This document shows positions 7,693-16,273 of a stretch of 64,000 bases of DNA, piece after piece. This DNA comes from CALMEC01 sp964434425 (GTDB lineage Bacteria > Actinomycetota > Thermoleophilia > Miltoncostaeales > Miltoncostaeaceae): the NCBI GenBank assembly GCA_964434425.1, contig CAYSVH010000006.1, positions 88,779 through 152,778 of the forward strand. Direction: 5' to 3'. Below the pieces are notes generated by a model. It had not been told where the DNA came from and did no database searches. It saw only the letters and a list, made by a program, of their open reading frames with translations. How positions within the stretch are numbered: the first letter of the stretch is position 1; every line of letters starts with the position of its first letter. Both the position numbers and the translations under genes were made by a program.

Positions 7693-9612
7693 TCAGTGGT
7701 CGTCGCGAAGGACCAGCACAACGACGCGCAACAACAACAGCATCGAGAAGCCAAGGCCAATCGCACCGATGACGGTGAGAACCGCCGCCCGGTCGCCTCC
7801 ATCGTCGGCCACGGTCAACATCAACGCCGATGCAACCATCATGGCTCCACCGATGAGGGCCAACAGGAACCGGTTCAGCAGCCGGCTGGCGACCGCGACA
7901 TCGTCGGGTTCGGACAGCAGGCTGACGCGGGCCCGGAGCTCGCCTCGCAGCAGCGAGCGCGCGACGTCGTCGACGTCGCGGGGTAGCCGGGCCAGCACGG
8001 GGGCGACCGTCAGTGCCTGCTGTTCGGCGAAGCCGCGCAGGCCACCGGGTGCGAGCACGTCGCCGAGCAGGTCGCCACCGAGCCGCGTGGCCGCATCGAG
8101 CAGCTGGTAGTCGGGCGCGATCACGTTGAGGGTGCCCTGCAAGGTCATGAGGGTGCGGAACAACGTCGTGGTCGATCGGGGCATCATCACGCCGAAGTCC
8201 CGAAATACCGTCAGGGTGTCCATCATGAGTTCGGGGCCGAAGGTTCCGTCGGCGGATTTCGATCGAGACATCAACCGAGCCAGTTCGCGATCGAATGACT
8301 CGGCATCGATCCGGTCGGTCGCCTTTCCGATCAACAGCGCCGCCTGGCGCAGCAATGCTGGATCCTCGGTCTGGAAGCCTCGGAGCAGGTCGATCAGGCC
8401 GGACCGCTCTATCCGGTTCAGGCGGCCCACGGCACCGAAGTCGATCAGGGCCAGTCGGCCGTCCGAGGAGACGAAAACGTTCCCCGGATGCGGGTCGGCG
8501 TGAAAGATCTCCCCGTTGACCATCTGCCGCATCATCAGCGACAGCAACGCGTCGGCCATCTGCACCCGTCGTACCGGTTCGAAGCGATCCATCTCTCCCG
8601 GTGTTGTGAGGCTTCGCCCGTCGACCCGTTCCTCCACCAGCACCCGGCGGGTCGTGAACTCATCGAACACTTCGGGCACCGTGATCAGTTCGTCGTCGCC
8701 CAGCATCTTGCGGGCCGCGGCGACGTTGCCTGCCTCGATGCGGAAGTCCAGCTCTTCCCGGGTGGACTCGGCGAAGCCTTCGGCGAGCTCCTTGACTCCG
8801 AGATCGGCCGCCCACGAGGTATGGCGTTCCAACGAGGATACGAGGCGAACGAGGATGTCGAGGTCCCGTTCGACCGGCTTCTGGATGTTCGGCCTCTGCA
8901 CCTTGACGACGACCTCGCGTCCGCCCTCGAGCACCGCGAAGTACGTCTGCGCGATAGACGCGGACGCTGCGGGTGCAGCCGAGAACGACGCGAACACCGT
9001 CTCCGGGGGGCCGATCTCGTCCTCGATCACCTTTCGCGCGGCGATGGGATCCGCCGGCGCCGCCTGGTCCTGTAGCCGGGTGAGCTCGGCGGCGATGGGC
9101 CGAGACACCAGTTGCGGTTGTGACGCCATCGCCTGTCCAAGCTTCACGAATAGGACACCGGCATCCTCCAACGTCGCGGCAAGTGAACGCCCCAGGCGTG
9201 ATTCCGGAGCGTCGCTCTCGTCACGGCCCCGTCGCAGCAGGCCGTTCCGGAGGGCGATGGCGGCGACCTGGAGGTATCGCCAGCCTCGCCGAATGCTGTC
9301 GGTGAGAGATGAGATCGGATGGCGCCAGTTCCAGTGCGACCCGCGGCGAGGCCGAGCCGTCAGCAGGTCGAGCAGCACCAAGGCGATCCCCGACAGCACG
9401 GGCACGAGGGCGGACCCGACCACGACCCATCTGGTCGAGAAGTTCCACCGCTCACCGGTGACGGCTTGCAGGATCGCCATCGTCGCGGCGGCACCGAAGC
9501 CGACCGCCGCGGCGGTCACAAGCCGACGACTCCCCGGGATCCCGAGTACCCGGCTGAGCAGCCATGCGGTGAACAGGACGATCGCTATTGACACCAGGAT
9601 GATGCCGACCAT
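7693..9612 (-). CDS. ABC1/UbiB-family atypical kinase, membrane-bound
   Basis: 639 residues. Two or three N-terminal membrane helices are followed by the ABC1/AarF kinase domain. Hallmarks are the KxGQ motif VKLGQAMASQPQLV, an Ala-rich loop (SAAPAASASIAQTY) in place of a P-loop, the VVVKVQRP lysine, catalytic IFHADPHPGNVF and metal-binding ALIDFGAVGRL. Two membrane helices close the protein (LLALIGGAMMVASALM and AIGLGFSMLLLLRVVVLV). UbiB-type proteins support isoprenoid quinone biosynthesis or lipid handling. The gene is intact although it lies between the two halves of the broken IS and may have been inverted with that segment. No operon partner. Confidence 0.9.
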   Translation of the reverse strand: MVGIILVSIAIVLFTAWLLSRVLGIPGSRRLVTAAAVGFGAAATMAILQAVTGERWNFSTRWVVVGSALVPVLSGIALVLLDLLTARPRRGSHWNWRHPISSLTDSIRRGWRYLQVAAIALRNGLLRRGRDESDAPESRLGRSLAATLEDAGVLFVKLGQAMASQPQLVSRPIAAELTRLQDQAAPADPIAARKVIEDEIGPPETVFASFSAAPAASASIAQTYFAVLEGGREVVVKVQRPNIQKPVERDLDILVRLVSSLERHTSWAADLGVKELAEGFAESTREELDFRIEAGNVAAARKMLGDDELITVPEVFDEFTTRRVLVEERVDGRSLTTPGEMDRFEPVRRVQMADALLSLMMRQMVNGEIFHADPHPGNVFVSSDGRLALIDFGAVGRLNRIERSGLIDLLRGFQTEDPALLRQAALLIGKATDRIDAESFDRELARLMSRSKSADGTFGPELMMDTLTVFRDFGVMMPRSTTTLFRTLMTLQGTLNVIAPDYQLLDAATRLGGDLLGDVLAPGGLRGFAEQQALTVAPVLARLPRDVDDVARSLLRGELRARVSLLSEPDDVAVASRLLNRFLLALIGGAMMVASALMLTVADDGGDRAAVLTVIGAIGLGFSMLLLLRVVVLVLRDDH

Positions 9613-9707
9613 GGTGACCCCCTTGGCCGTCGATCCCCTGCCTCCTGCCGCGGAGGGTCCGCAGGCCCTTCGGACAGGATCTCAGGACGTCCGAAGGTTA
9701 GCCTGGT

Positions 9708-9939
9708 TTACTTCTCTCCGTGATCGGATCGCACACCCTCGATGCGCTGGGTCGGCGCCTCTCCGCCGAGTTCGAAGACCCCTGTGTCGGGTGTGCCGTC
9801 GTCCGTGATCTCGACCAGGACACGCTCGTCCGTTCCTGCAGGTCACCGACGTGAGTCCGCTGTTGACCCACACACCGTCGGAGGTTCCGGTCACCCAGAT
9901 CGACTCGATCTGGGTGACCGCCTTTGGCGTTCGGACCAT
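9708..9939 (-). pseudogene. Frameshifted small gene of unknown function
   Basis: From ATG 9939 the minus strand reads AVTQIESIWVTGTSDGVWVN, then SGLTSVTC. Near 9831-9843 the plausible reading moves one frame over and continues AGTDERVLVEITDDG, DTGVFELGGEAPTQRIEGV, ending TAA at 9708. Each half has the strand-rich, acidic look of a real small domain and neither is open across the break. The family is not recognised. A perfect 33-base hairpin lies inside it at 9888-9920. Confidence 0.4.
9888..9920. repeat. Perfect 16-bp palindrome with single-base centre
   Basis: Arms 9888-9903 (CGGTCACCCAGATCGA) and 9905-9920 are exact reverse complements around one C. It lies inside the decayed ORF, not between intact genes. 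No T-run follows, so an intrinsic terminator is unlikely. It could be a template-switch duplication or a protein-binding site. Confidence 0.75.
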
Positions 9940-10014
9940 CCTCGTCGACCCACGTGGCCGGAGTTATGGTCATCGCGGAGCCCGAAGCTCTCGCGAGCAG
10001 ATGGAGTTCGAGTG

Positions 10015-10566
10015 GTGAGCGAGGGTGACGACCACGATGGCTTGGACGCCGATGTGCCCGCTGCCGCGGGGTCGGCGCGCCAGCGGCCCAGCGTGGCCTT
10101 CGTGCGGGAGTCGGTGTACACCACGTTCACCGGACTGGCGCTGGTCGCCGTCTCTCTGTTCGGAGGCCATGAGCCGTCGGCCGCCGAGGTGTTCGTCACC
10201 GTTGCGCTGGGGATCGTCGGCATCACATTGGCCGGCCTCGTCGCCGAGCTGATCGCTGAGCTGATCACGCACAATGACGTTTCACCACGCGACAAGTGGG
10301 CGGACATGGCGGCCACGGCCGCCGGCGCGATCGGCACTGCCGCACTTCCCCTCCTTGCCCTCGGACCCGCCGCGCTCGGATGGATCACGATCGATCTGGC
10401 CTTACAGCTCAGTATCGGCTTCTACTTCGTGACCATTGTCGTCTTCCTGCTCGCTGCGACCTGGCGCTCCCATCTCACGAAGCGACAGCGACTCGGATCG
10501 CTCGGCATGCTCGTCGGCATGGCCATCGTCGTGCTGCTCGCGCTCTCCGTGGCGAAGAACGTCTGA
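10015..10566 (+). CDS. Integral membrane protein, four or five helices, unknown function
   Basis: 183 residues from GTG 10015 (VSEGDDHDGL), with GGAG about ten bases upstream; the longer frame upstream is low-complexity and not credible. Hydrophobic segments include TFTGLALVAVSLFGG, VFVTVALGIVGITLAGLVAE, GAIGTAALPLLALGPAALGW, FYFVTIVVFLLAA and LGMLVGMAIVVLLALSV. A conserved-looking loop LIAELITHNDVSPRDKWADM sits between helices 2 and 3. No family is recognised. It precedes the broken response regulator by about 55 bases on the same strand. Confidence 0.65.
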   Translation: MSEGDDHDGLDADVPAAAGSARQRPSVAFVRESVYTTFTGLALVAVSLFGGHEPSAAEVFVTVALGIVGITLAGLVAELIAELITHNDVSPRDKWADMAATAAGAIGTAALPLLALGPAALGWITIDLALQLSIGFYFVTIVVFLLAATWRSHLTKRQRLGSLGMLVGMAIVVLLALSVAKNV

Positions 10567-10621
10567 GCATCGGCAGGCGTGGTCTTTGGGAACGCGGAGG
10601 TTCTCCTGCTTAACTGGTGCC

Positions 10622-11287
10622 ATGAGTGAATCTCACGGCACCGGTCACCGGATCCTCGTAGCCGACGACGAGGAGAACACCCGAGATCTGCTCTCGACGG
10701 CGCTGCGGTTCGTGGGCTTCGAGGTCGACCTGGCCGTCGACGGGGACGACGCGCTGCACCGGGCGACCTCGGGACGGTTCGATCTGATGGTGCTGGACGT
10801 GATGATGCCCGGACGCGACGGCTTCGAGGTGCTGCGACGCATGCAGGCCGACGGGATCACCACCCCGGTGATCTTCCTCACAGCCCGCGACACCACCGAG
10901 GACAAGCTGTCCGGCTTCACCAAGGGGAGGCGACGACTACGTCACGAAGCCCTTCAGCCTCGAAGAGGTCCTCGCGAGGGTGTGTGCTGTGCTGGCCCGC
11001 TCCGGCGACGCGGTCAACCCCACCACCCGACACCGATATGCCGACCTCGTGCTCGACGAGGACGCTCACCGCGTGTGGCGTAACAACGAGGTCGTCGCCC
11101 TCTCCCCGACGGAGTTCAGCCTCCTGCGCTATCTGCTCCTCAACGCCGAGCGCGTCCTCTCCAAGACTCAGGTCCTCGATCACGTGTGACAGTACGGCTT
11201 CGAGGGCGACGCGTCGGTCGTCGAGGTCTACATGTCCTACCTCCGAAAGAAGGTCGACCGCATCGAGCCGAAGCTGCTCCATACGGT
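10622..11287 (+). pseudogene. OmpR/PhoB-type response regulator, broken and truncated
   Basis: The receiver domain is sound: ILVADDEENTRDLL, the phospho-acceptor Asp in LMVLDVMMPGRDGFEVLRRM, and the Thr switch IFLTARD. After LSGFTKG an extra base (A at 10928) shifts the frame; the continuation GDDYVTKPFSLEEVLARV and the winged helix ALSPTEFSLLRYLLLNAERV follow in the next frame. A TGA at 11187-11189 replaces an expected Trp (LDHV-stop-QYGFEGD). The gene ends abruptly at KLLHTV near 11287, where IS sequence begins, so the last strand is lost. No histidine kinase gene follows. Confidence 0.85.
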
Positions 11288-11298
11288 CGGGTCTGCTG

Positions 11299-12482
11299 CA
11301 CGGGACGGTGCAGCGGGTCGCGTCGCAGCTCGGCTACGGGGTCGAGTCTGTGCGCACCTGGGTGAAGCAGGCCGACATCGATGACGGTGTCGCGCCGGGT
11401 GCCAGCTCGGCCGAGTTGCGCGGGTGCGGGAGCTTGAGCAAGAGGGTCGGGAGTTGCGTCGGGCCAACGAGATCCTGAAGTGGGCGCGAGTTTCTTCGGG
11501 GCGGATCTCGATCGCCAACACCGGTAGCAGTCGCGTTCATCGAGGCGAACGAGGGCGATGTCGTCGAGGGTCGCCCGCTCGGAGTCGAGCCCATCTGCGC
11601 GCTGCTGCAGGTGGCTCCGAGCACCTACTACGTCGCCCGCGACCGGGCGCAGTCGGCTCGAGCGGTCAACGACGCAGTCGTGACTCCGGAGATGGTGCCG
11701 TTGTGGACGGACAACTACTGCGTCTACGGGGTTCGCAAGCTCTGGAAGGCGGCCCGCAGGTCCGGGATCGAGGTCGGCCGGGATCAGACCGGTCGGCTGA
11801 TGCGCGCCGCCGGGATCGAGGGCGCGAGATGGTCGAAGCGAGTCAAGGCCACCCGGCCCGATCCCATGTCATCTCGGCACCCGGATCTGGTGAACCGGGA
11901 GTTCACCGCGACCGCACCGAACCGGCTCTGGGTGACCGATCTGACGTTCGCCCCGACGTGGGCCGGGGTCGCCTACGTGTGCTTCATCATCGATGCGTTC
12001 TCCCGCACGATTGTGGGCTGGCGGGTCTCGTCGCACATGCGCACCGAGATGGTGCTGGACGCGATCGAGATGGCCCGCTGGTCCCGCGGACGGCACCACG
12101 ACGACCTGCGGTGTCACAGCGACGCGGGGTCTCAATTCACGTCGATTCGCTACGGCGAACGGCTCGCGGAGATCGGCGCGACGCCGTCGATCGGGACCGT
12201 GGGCGATTCGTATGACAGCGCCCTGGCCGAGACGGTGAACGGCTACTACAAGGCTGAACTCGTCCGCGGACCCGCCCGGTCCGGACCGTGGAAGACAGTC
12301 GAGGACCTTGAACTGGCGACGCTCGGCTGGGTGCGCTGGCACAACACGCAGCGGCTCCACGGCTACCTCGGCGACGTCTCGCCCGTCGAGTTCGAGAACG
12401 CGTTCTATGCTGTCCAAGCCGACCGTGAACGGTGGTCGGAATCAAATTCGCGCGAGTCTCCACCAGACCCAGGGCGCTTCAG
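11299..12482 (+). mobile_element. Right part of the split IS3-family element (end of orfA, orfB, IRR)
   Basis: The segment starts inside orfA (HGTVQRVASQLGYGVESVRT, WVKQADIDDGVAPG, RVRELEQEGRELRRANEILK), with at least two small frame lesions. It contains orfB and ends with the 29-base terminal repeat at 12454-12482. That repeat matches the one at 7546-7574 in 26 of 29 positions, and both lie in the same orientation on the plus strand. In an intact IS3 element they would be inverted, so the left end has been flipped. Confidence 0.85.
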
Positions 12483-12750
12483 AGCGGCTCATCGGCCGGG
12501 TAATGGATGGCCACGGACAAAGATCCCGTTCGAAGGAGGACAGCATGGCTCGAGTCATCATCATCGGTGGGCACGGGAAGGTCGCGATGCACCTGGCTCC
12601 GCTTCTGGTCCGGCGCGGGGACGAGGTCACCAGCGTATTCCGCGACGCCGACGATCGGGCCGCCGTTTCCGAGACCGGAGCCGCGCCGATCGTCGCGGAC
12701 GCAACGTCACTGAACACCGAGCAGTTCGCCGGCCTGTTCCATGGCTTTGA
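11611..12750 (+). CDS. IS3-family OrfB transposase (DDE integrase core), degraded ends
   Basis: OrfB carries the HTH_21 region (YGVRKLWKAARRSGIEVGRD) and the rve integrase core with all three catalytic acids: D in WVTDLTF, D in CHSDAGSQFTS, and E in DSYDSALAETVNGYYK, with 35 residues between the second D and E. There is no good start before GTG 11611, although the homologous frame extends about 30 codons upstream (FIEANEGDVVEGRPLGVEP). OrfB is normally made as an OrfAB fusion by frameshifting. Near 12435 a lost base destroys the usual LVGIK ending, so the frame runs through the terminal repeat into the next gene; only 11611 to about 12435 is genuine. Confidence 0.8.
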   Translation: MAPSTYYVARDRAQSARAVNDAVVTPEMVPLWTDNYCVYGVRKLWKAARRSGIEVGRDQTGRLMRAAGIEGARWSKRVKATRPDPMSSRHPDLVNREFTATAPNRLWVTDLTFAPTWAGVAYVCFIIDAFSRTIVGWRVSSHMRTEMVLDAIEMARWSRGRHHDDLRCHSDAGSQFTSIRYGERLAEIGATPSIGTVGDSYDSALAETVNGYYKAELVRGPARSGPWKTVEDLELATLGWVRWHNTQRLHGYLGDVSPVEFENAFYAVQADRERWSESNSRESPPDPGRFRAAHRPGNGWPRTKIPFEGGQHGSSHHHRWAREGRDAPGSASGPARGRGHQRIPRRRRSGRRFRDRSRADRRGRNVTEHRAVRRPVPWL

Positions 12751-13213
12751 TGCGGTCGTATGGTCCGCCGGGGCCGGAGGCGGTTCACCCGCCGCCACCT
12801 TCGCCGTGGACCGTGACGCCGCCATTCGCACCATCGACGCGGCGAAGATGGCCGGCGTCCCCCGGTACGTCATGGTTTCGTACCTGAACGCGAATCCCGA
12901 GCACGGCGTGCCCGAGGACAACCCGTTCTTCGCCTACGCGGAGTCGAAGGCGGCCGCCGACGAGCACCTGCGCTCGTCCGGCTTGGACTACACGATCCTG
13001 GGGCCGGGAATGCTGACCATGGAGGAGCCCACCGGGAAGATCGACGTGATCGACGGCGGCGACGACGCGGTAAACGCGGTTGCCCGGGCCGACGTCGCCG
13101 CGGTCGTGGCGGCGGCCCTCAACGAGGAGACGACCATCGGACGCACGATCGGCTTCCGCAACGGCGCCACCCCGATCTCCGGCGCACTCCGCGGCGGAGA
13201 CGTCCGTCGCTGA
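12545..13213 (+). CDS. NAD(P)-binding atypical SDR (NmrA/SDR_a5-like)
   Basis: 222 residues. The N-terminal Rossmann motif is MARVIIIGGHGKVAMHLAPL (GxxGxxA type), followed by ATSLNTEQFAGLFHGFDAVV, RYVMVSYLNANPEHG, the YAESKAAADEHLRSSGLDYT segment with the Y-x3-K pair, and ILGPGMLT. Such proteins act as NAD(P)H sensors or epimerase-like reductases; no substrate is implied. Start ATG 12545 has AAGGAGG ten bases upstream. It begins just 62 bases after the IS right end, and the ribosome site is not IS-derived. Confidence 0.85.
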   Translation: MARVIIIGGHGKVAMHLAPLLVRRGDEVTSVFRDADDRAAVSETGAAPIVADATSLNTEQFAGLFHGFDAVVWSAGAGGGSPAATFAVDRDAAIRTIDAAKMAGVPRYVMVSYLNANPEHGVPEDNPFFAYAESKAAADEHLRSSGLDYTILGPGMLTMEEPTGKIDVIDGGDDAVNAVARADVAAVVAAALNEETTIGRTIGFRNGATPISGALRGGDVRR

Positions 13214-13262
13214 CCACGGGTCCGGTGGTCCTCCGACGTCAGGCATTCGAGTGAACCGACGG

Positions 13263-13655
13263 TCAGCGTGCCGGGAGCACCCTGATGGTCGAGGTGGAGG
13301 TCGATGCCCGGTTCAGGCTCCAGGGCACGCTGGAACGGTACTTCGCGCGATATGCGGCTGTGATGTCGTCCTGCGCTGCGGCGCGATGGTCGACGAAGGT
13401 CGTCTCGAGCACGGTGTCGCCGGCGCGGATCCGCCCACGCCCACGCCGGATCGCATTGCGGAACCAGATCTTGTCCGGACCGTCGGTCGAGCGTACGAAC
13501 ACGTCGCCGCCCACACGCACGATCCAGATCAGCCACCACGGACTGTACGAACCGTCGGCTCTGCGTGACGAGATGGCGATCTCGCCGGTGCGGTCCAAAA
13601 GGTCGAGTTCGGCGGCCTGCCAGCCGCTGGCTTCGTCATCTGACTGCCAGTGCAT
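13263..13655 (-). CDS. DUF2255 family protein (copy 1)
   Basis: 130 residues from ATG 13655 (MHWQSDDEASGW). Signatures are ELDLLDRTGEIAISSRRADG, WLIWIVRVGGDVFVRSTDG, WFRNAIRRGRGRIRAGD, TTFVDHRAAAQDDITAAYRA and a TIRVLP strand. DUF2255 proteins are small beta-rich proteins, often beside SDR enzymes, with unproven function and a fold recalling flavin-nucleotide split barrels. TATACT lies 10-15 bases before the ATG, so the mRNA may be leaderless. A second copy occurs at 18542-18940. Confidence 0.7.
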   Translation of the reverse strand: MHWQSDDEASGWQAAELDLLDRTGEIAISSRRADGSYSPWWLIWIVRVGGDVFVRSTDGPDKIWFRNAIRRGRGRIRAGDTVLETTFVDHRAAAQDDITAAYRAKYRSSVPWSLNRASTSTSTIRVLPAR

Positions 13656-14008
13656 CGTGGCACGAGTATAGGTGAGCAGCTTCATGACGCCGGTGAGGTG
13701 CTTGAGCTTGCGGTCGATCTCGGGAGCCCGGTGCGGATCCAGCCCTGATGCCCGTTCAACGTGTCGAGTTCGTTCTGCTTCGTGTCGCGTGCGGTGCATC
13801 ATTGTCCCCGCATCACACCGTTCTGTGGGGGGGGACGAATCCCTCCCAGGATGAATCCCTCCTCTGCACGGAGCGCCGCCCCCCGGCAGGACCACGGGTG
13901 TGTGAATGAAGGACGGGGAGCAAGGGACGAGGAGGAGCAACGCGACCATGCCGTTCGTGTTCTGCCACATAATGAGCGCCCTCGACGTGCAGGATCATCG
14001 GGAACTCC

Positions 14009-14619
14009 ATGAGAACCCCTGAGGCGTCCGCCGCCGGGGAGGTGCTTTGCGGCGGCGCCTTCGGCGATACCCCGCACCACCGGCACCGGGGATGGCTGCC
14101 TGGGAGCGTGATGACCGACGACGGCTTCACCCATCACCGCGCGCCCGCCCTGGACGAGGACGCGGCCCCGGTACCCGAGGGCGACGTCGTCGCCGTGTCG
14201 GACGCGGAGAAGTACCACGTGTCCATCGGGCCGTCCAGGAAGCTCAGCGGGAACGGCCCGGCGCTGACCTATCAGCCCATCACGGCGCACGTGCTCGCCG
14301 TCCTCACCGCCAAGGCGTCGAACGCCCACAGGGCGTTCCCGCGCGACCCGGGAGATCTCCCACGTCGTCGCCGGGGACGAAGATCTCGACGTCGAGCCCC
14401 GCTGGACGAGCTCAAGGACCCGATCGGCATCACCTCTGCGACGAGCTCAGCGTCGTCATCGCCCCCGCCGCCGACGGCTCCTCGGAAGCCCCCGCCCTGT
14501 TCGAGACCGCGAGCGTCACCGCGGACGCTCCGCGTGGCTTTCAGCTGCCGTCGGCCGAGACCCGCGAGGTCGGGGCCGTGTGGCTGCGCGACACGATCGG
14601 CAACAACCGGAACGACTGA
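14009..14619 (+). pseudogene. Unrecognised, probably broken ORF upstream of the cupin gene
   Basis: Between the DUF2255 gene and the cupin gene (13656-14631) no single frame looks genuine throughout. From about 14009 one plus frame reads HHRAPALDEDAAPVPEGDVV and LTYQPITAHVLAVLTAKASN. A different frame gives the better 3' end, LSVVIAPAADGSSEAPALFE, VTADAPRGFQLPSAE and VGAVWLRDTIGNN, stopping at 14619, only 12 bases before the cupin start. This suggests a frameshifted first gene of the cupin operon. No family is recognised. 13656-14008 shows nothing else that I can support. Confidence 0.3.
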
Positions 14620-14631
14620 GGAGACACCGAT

Positions 14632-15066
14632 ATGACCGACAACGGATTCGACCAGATCTTCCCGCTCGGGGAGCCCAACGACGCCTTCGCACAGTACTTC
14701 AGTGGGCCGAGCTACCTGGCCCCGCTGACCGACGGCAGCGTCCCGGTCAGCAACGTGTCCTTCGAGCCGGGCTGCCGCAACAGCTGGCACATCCACCACG
14801 GAGAGAACGGCGGCGGCGACCAGGTCCTGCTGTGCACCGCGGGCTCCGGCTGGTACCAGGCCGAGGGCGACGGCCCCGTGAGCATGGTGCCGGGCACGGT
14901 GGTCCGCGTCCCGGCGGGCACGAAGCACTGGCACGGCGCGAAGGCCGATTCGTGGTTCTCCCACCTCGCCTTCATCACCCCGGGCGAGGGGGTGCGCAAC
15001 GAGTGGCTCGAGCCGGTCACCGACGAAGTGTACGGAGCGTTGCCGAAGAACGGAGAGAACGCATGA
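14632..15066 (+). CDS. Small cupin-domain protein
   Basis: 144 residues forming a single cupin_2 barrel. Motif 1 is GCRNSWHIHHGENGGGDQ, with metal-binding His residues and Glu, and motif 2 is GTVVRVPAGTKHWHGA. It belongs to the family of short cupins encoded next to aldo/keto reductases and carboxymuconolactone-decarboxylase-like proteins, and is likely a metal-dependent isomerase, decarboxylase or stress protein. Its TGA overlaps the ATG of the next gene (ATGA), so it is translationally coupled. First intact gene of a four-gene operon. Confidence 0.88.
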   Translation: MTDNGFDQIFPLGEPNDAFAQYFSGPSYLAPLTDGSVPVSNVSFEPGCRNSWHIHHGENGGGDQVLLCTAGSGWYQAEGDGPVSMVPGTVVRVPAGTKHWHGAKADSWFSHLAFITPGEGVRNEWLEPVTDEVYGALPKNGENA

Positions 15067-15920
15067 GCATCCTGAACGAGACCTACCCCCTGCCGGGCGG
15101 CGTCGCGATCCCCAAGCTGGGGCTCGGCACCTGGTTCATCGACGACGACAAAGCGGCCCAGGCGGTCCGCGATGCGGTCGCGATCGGGTACCGCAACATC
15201 GACACCGCCCAGGCCTACGGCAACGAGCGCGGAGTCGGCGAGGGCGTCCGCACCGCGAACGTCCCCCGCTCAGAACTGTTCGTGTCCACCAAGCTGGCCG
15301 CGGAGATCAAGGACTACGACGACGCGCTGGTCGCGATCGACCAGTCGCTCGCGACGATGGGCCTGGACCACATCGACCTGATGCTCATCCACTCCCCGCA
15401 ACCGTGGGACGACTTCCGCGGCGGAGACTACGCCCAGGGCAACCGCGACGCGTGGCGAGCCCTCGAAGACGCACACAAGGCGGGTAAGCTCCGCTCCATC
15501 GGCGTCTCCAACTTCCTGGAGGACGACCTGGAGAACATCCTCGCCTCCTGCACGGTGACGCCGCACGTGAACCAGCTGCTCGCCCACGTCGGCAACACGC
15601 CCGCCGAGCTGATCGCCTACTGCCAGTCCAAGGGCATCCTCGTCGAGGCCTACTCGCCGATCGCACACGGCGAGATGCTGAAGAACGCGGACGTCGCGGC
15701 GATCGCCGAGAGGTACGGCGTCACCGTCCCGCAGCTGTGCATCCGCTACACCCTGCAGCTGGGCGCGGTGTCGCTGCCGAAGACCGCCAACCCCGAGCAC
15801 ATGCGCTCCAACGCGCAGGTCGACTTCGAGATCTCGGACGCCGACATGGCCGCGCTTCGCGGGATAACCACGCGGGGCTACGGCGAGCACAGCGAGTTCC
15901 CCGTCTATTCAGGCAAATGA
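15063..15920 (+). CDS. Aldo/keto reductase (copy 1)
   Basis: 285 residues, a (beta/alpha)8 NADPH-dependent carbonyl reductase. The catalytic tetrad is visible: Asp48 and Tyr52 in NIDTAQAYGNE, Lys77 in VSTKLA, His110 in MLIHSPQPW. The cofactor region SLPKTANPEHMRSNAQV matches the AKR (I/L)PKS/T motif. The start overlaps the upstream cupin stop. It resembles 2,5-diketo-gluconate reductase-like AKRs. Substrate unknown; probably detoxifies small aldehydes or ketones together with its operon neighbours. Confidence 0.92.
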   Translation: MSILNETYPLPGGVAIPKLGLGTWFIDDDKAAQAVRDAVAIGYRNIDTAQAYGNERGVGEGVRTANVPRSELFVSTKLAAEIKDYDDALVAIDQSLATMGLDHIDLMLIHSPQPWDDFRGGDYAQGNRDAWRALEDAHKAGKLRSIGVSNFLEDDLENILASCTVTPHVNQLLAHVGNTPAELIAYCQSKGILVEAYSPIAHGEMLKNADVAAIAERYGVTVPQLCIRYTLQLGAVSLPKTANPEHMRSNAQVDFEISDADMAALRGITTRGYGEHSEFPVYSGK

Positions 15921-15934
15921 GAGGAGAAGAGAAG

Positions 15935-16273
15935 ATGGCTGAGAAGGTGACCGCGGGCCGAGACATCCTCGGCGACTTCGCGCCGAAGTTCGCCGAGATC
16001 AACGACGACGTCCTCTTCGGACAGGTCTGGAGCCGCGAGGCGCAGCTCTCACCGCGCGACCGCAGCATCGTCACGGTGACCGCGCTGATGGCCGGCGGCA
16101 TACTCGACAGCTCGCTGCAGGGCCACATCCAGCGCGCCAAGAACAACGGCGTCACCGCGGAGGAGGTGGCCGAAATCCTCACCCACGCGGCGTTCTACGC
16201 CGGCTGGCCCAAGGCCTGGGCCGCGTTCCGCATGGCCAAGGAGATCTATGCCGATCGAGGAACGGAGAGCTGA
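15935..16273 (+). CDS. Carboxymuconolactone decarboxylase-like protein
   Basis: 112 residues with the CMD/AhpD-like helical core: GDFAPKFAEINDDVLFGQVW, SREAQLSPRDRSIVTVTALM, LQGHIQRAKNNGVTAEEVAE, and ILTHAAFYAGWPKAW. The AhpD-type CxxC redox pair is absent, so it belongs to the gamma-CMD-like branch and is not a peroxidase. ATG 15935 follows a purine-rich ribosome site (GAGGAGAAGAGAAG); an in-frame ATG at 15917 is less likely. Its stop overlaps the next start. Confidence 0.9.
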   Translation: MAEKVTAGRDILGDFAPKFAEINDDVLFGQVWSREAQLSPRDRSIVTVTALMAGGILDSSLQGHIQRAKNNGVTAEEVAEILTHAAFYAGWPKAWAAFRMAKEIYADRGTES

